From Nitrososphaerota archaeon (GTDB lineage: Archaea > Thermoproteota > Nitrososphaeria > Nitrososphaerales > Gagatemarchaeaceae): DNA of 5,147 bases. Under the pieces are notes generated by a model. That model was not told where the DNA came from and ran no database searches. It saw only the letters and a program-made list of their open reading frames with translations. Positions 4,375-5,147 of the stretch are shown here, piece after piece. How positions within the stretch are numbered: position 1 is the stretch's first letter; every line of letters starts with the position of its first letter. The DNA lies in the NCBI GenBank assembly GCA_005877365.1, contig VBPP01000222.1:1-5147 (forward strand), read 5' to 3'. A program made the translations under genes and the position numbers.

Positions 4375-4890
4375 TCAGCTCTTCGCGATATGAACCGCGT
4401 GAGGAAACTCAGATATGAAGACGGCCAGGGCAGTCTCGACGGCATCGGGGGAACCCGGGAGGCAGAGAATCAGTCTGCCCTTCGCTACCCCGGCAGTCGC
4501 TCTCGAGAGCATCGCGGCGGCCCCAACCCTCGCGAAGCTCTGGCTGCGGAGCAGCTCTCCGAACCCGTGAATCTCCTTCTCGAAGTAAGGTCTAACTGTC
4601 TCGATCGTTATGTCTCTCTTGGAGAGACCCGTCCCCCCGACGTACACCAAGACGTCGGAATTGCTTTTCATGAACTCTCGTAGAGCCGTCTCGAGCATTC
4701 TTGCATCATCTGATATCAGCCTCCGATTCTGGATGATGTGTCCGCCTGCCTCGATGATCTTCTCCGCGACGTCTCCCGACTCGTCGGGAGGATGCTCGGC
4801 CCTCCTTCGATACCTGCCGCTGCTCACCGTCAGGAGGTGGAAGCGAAGCCTCTTCTTCGCTTGCTGACGGTGAAGCTCAGGAGGCTTCAA
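4375..4890 (-). CDS. moaB: MoaB/MogA-family molybdenum cofactor protein (molybdopterin adenylyltransferase)
   Basis: With the TTG start at 4890-4888 the protein has 171 residues, normal for archaeal MoaB. Family motifs in order are: LLTVSS at 19-24 (first strand), SGD at 38-40, GGTG at 85-88 followed by D93 in KRD (the molybdopterin-binding signature), and LPGSP at 144-148. MoaB/MogA proteins activate molybdopterin with ATP to the adenylated form before molybdenum or tungsten insertion. In archaea MoaB often does the job of MogA. The gene overlaps the end of moaC by 14 bases on the same strand, so the two are cotranscribed and probably translationally coupled. The frame stays open upstream to 4968, but that part reads through moaC in another frame and has no MoaB-like sequence. 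A nested inverted repeat covers codons 6-23. No key residue is missing. Confidence 0.92.
   Translation of the reverse strand: MKPPELHRQQAKKRLRFHLLTVSSGRYRRRAEHPPDESGDVAEKIIEAGGHIIQNRRLISDDARMLETALREFMKSNSDVLVYVGGTGLSKRDITIETVRPYFEKEIHGFGELLRSQSFARVGAAAMLSRATAGVAKGRLILCLPGSPDAVETALAVFISEFPHAVHIAKS
4824..4873 (-). repeat. Nested inverted repeat in the 5' part of moaB
   Basis: TCACCGTCAG (4824-4833) and CTGACGGTGA (4864-4873) are exact 10-base inverted repeats. Inside them AAGCGAAG (4841-4848) and CTTCGCTT (4855-4862) pair over eight bases. In the moaB mRNA this would form a two-stage stem-loop starting about 17 bases after the TTG. A role in translation of moaB is inferred. It lies in coding sequence and may be incidental. 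Confidence 0.5.
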
Positions 4891-5147
4891 CTGGCCCCTT
4901 AACCTTCCTGACCACACGGATTGATTCAATCGCGGTCGCTGGGTACTGCCCCCTCTCGTCCTTCTCATACGATTTCGCGATGTCCCAGATGTTCAGGAGG
5001 GCCACCGCTACAGCCGTGAGCGCCTCCATCTCGACTCCGGTCTTTTCACGCGCCGAGACCGTAACCGAGACCTCCACCGAGTCATCACCGACCTTCGTCC
5101 TGACCTCTGTCTTCTCGATCTTCAAAAGATGGCAGAGAGGGAGAAGG
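4877..5147 (-). CDS. moaC: Cyclic pyranopterin monophosphate synthase MoaC, N-terminus outside window
   Basis: The frame is open from the right edge and ends at TGA 4879-4877, giving 89 residues of the C-terminal half. It opens with LLPLCHLLKI, matching the MoaC LCHP(I/L) motif whose histidine lies in the active site. KTGVEMEALTAVAVALLNIW is the family hallmark, and the D and K of WDIAKS match the conserved YDMxKA residues. MoaC converts 3',8-cyclo-7,8-dihydro-GTP, made by MoaA, to cyclic pyranopterin monophosphate, the first committed pterin of molybdenum cofactor synthesis, in the cytoplasm. The tail (YPATAIESIRVVRKVKG) lacks the bacterial GGKSG ending, which I take as an archaeal form. A TTG and other codons at the beginning are not starts, because homology continues to the edge. 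moaB follows with a 14-base overlap. Confidence 0.95.
   Translation of the reverse strand, partial: LLPLCHLLKIEKTEVRTKVGDDSVEVSVTVSAREKTGVEMEALTAVAVALLNIWDIAKSYEKDERGQYPATAIESIRVVRKVKGPVEAS

Noticed and set aside
4361..4380. GTGATGA resembling a C box of a C/D guide RNA.
   Set aside because: No D, C' or D' boxes occur at the right spacing.
4177..4683. Plus-strand open frame of 168 codons beginning in the gap and running over moaB; a possible start at ATG 4207 gives a small basic protein with a CDC motif.
   Set aside because: Most of it is antisense to a clear moaB gene, its sequence resembles no family, and there is no ribosome-binding site or well-placed TATA box.
4773..4790. Seven-pair inverted repeat CTCCCGA-CTCG-TCGGGAG.
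   Set aside because: It lies inside moaB coding sequence without context for a terminator or site.
4891..4969. Upstream extension of moaB to an ATG at 4968.
   Set aside because: It reads out of frame through conserved moaC sequence and adds no MoaB-like residues; the TTG at 4890 fits family length.
1..5147. CRISPR arrays, insertion sequences, attachment sites or defence genes.
   Set aside because: No spaced repeats, transposase or integrase motifs, or terminal inverted repeats were seen.

Overview
The window reads as archaeal chromosome, probably from the TACK side. Its signature is a serine tRNA gene that only folds after removal of two introns, one in the anticodon loop and one in the T loop. 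The T-loop intron sits in an exact bulge-helix-bulge (BHB) motif, the substrate of the archaeal splicing endonuclease. Short A/T boxes about 26-28 bases before several start codons (archaeal TATA spacing, leaderless transcripts), TTG/GTG starts, no encoded CCA on the tRNA, and very tight gene spacing fit this. The DNA is GC-rich. I cannot name the lineage from sequence alone.

Layout: 1-315 (minus) is the N-terminal 105 residues of a crotonase-family enoyl-CoA hydratase/isomerase running off the left edge. 317-1022 (minus) is a second enoyl-CoA hydratase, one base upstream in the same operon. It is broken by an out-of-frame deletion of about 24 codons between its LNRP and FSAGAD motifs. 1108-1512 (plus) is a 4HBT/YbgC-type hot-dog acyl-CoA thioesterase. 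1499-2377 (minus) is a complete 3-hydroxyacyl-CoA dehydrogenase that overlaps the thioesterase tail to tail by 14 bases. 2411-3274 (minus) is a GNAT acetyltransferase with an extra C-terminal domain. 3339-3484 (plus) is the two-intron tRNA-Ser(UGA), divergent from the GNAT gene across one shared TATA element. 3631-4092 (plus) is a PaaI-like hot-dog thioesterase with a clear Shine-Dalgarno site. 4093-4374 has no gene I can support. 4375-4890 (minus) is moaB, and 4877-5147 (minus) is the C-terminal part of moaC.

Functionally there are two themes. The left half is an acyl-CoA module: two hydratases/isomerases, a hydroxyacyl-CoA dehydrogenase and two hot-dog thioesterases. It suits beta-oxidation of fatty acids or the CoA-thioester steps of aromatic (phenylacetate-type) breakdown. 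The right edge is molybdopterin cofactor synthesis, with moaC and moaB overlapping in one operon.

The best candidate for something unusual is the tRNA locus. It has a non-canonical intron at 59/60 whose arms resemble a second copy of the variable and T arms. Both introns start with a decoy of the stem strand they interrupt. A separate hairpin just downstream has exact acceptor/T-arm minihelix geometry.
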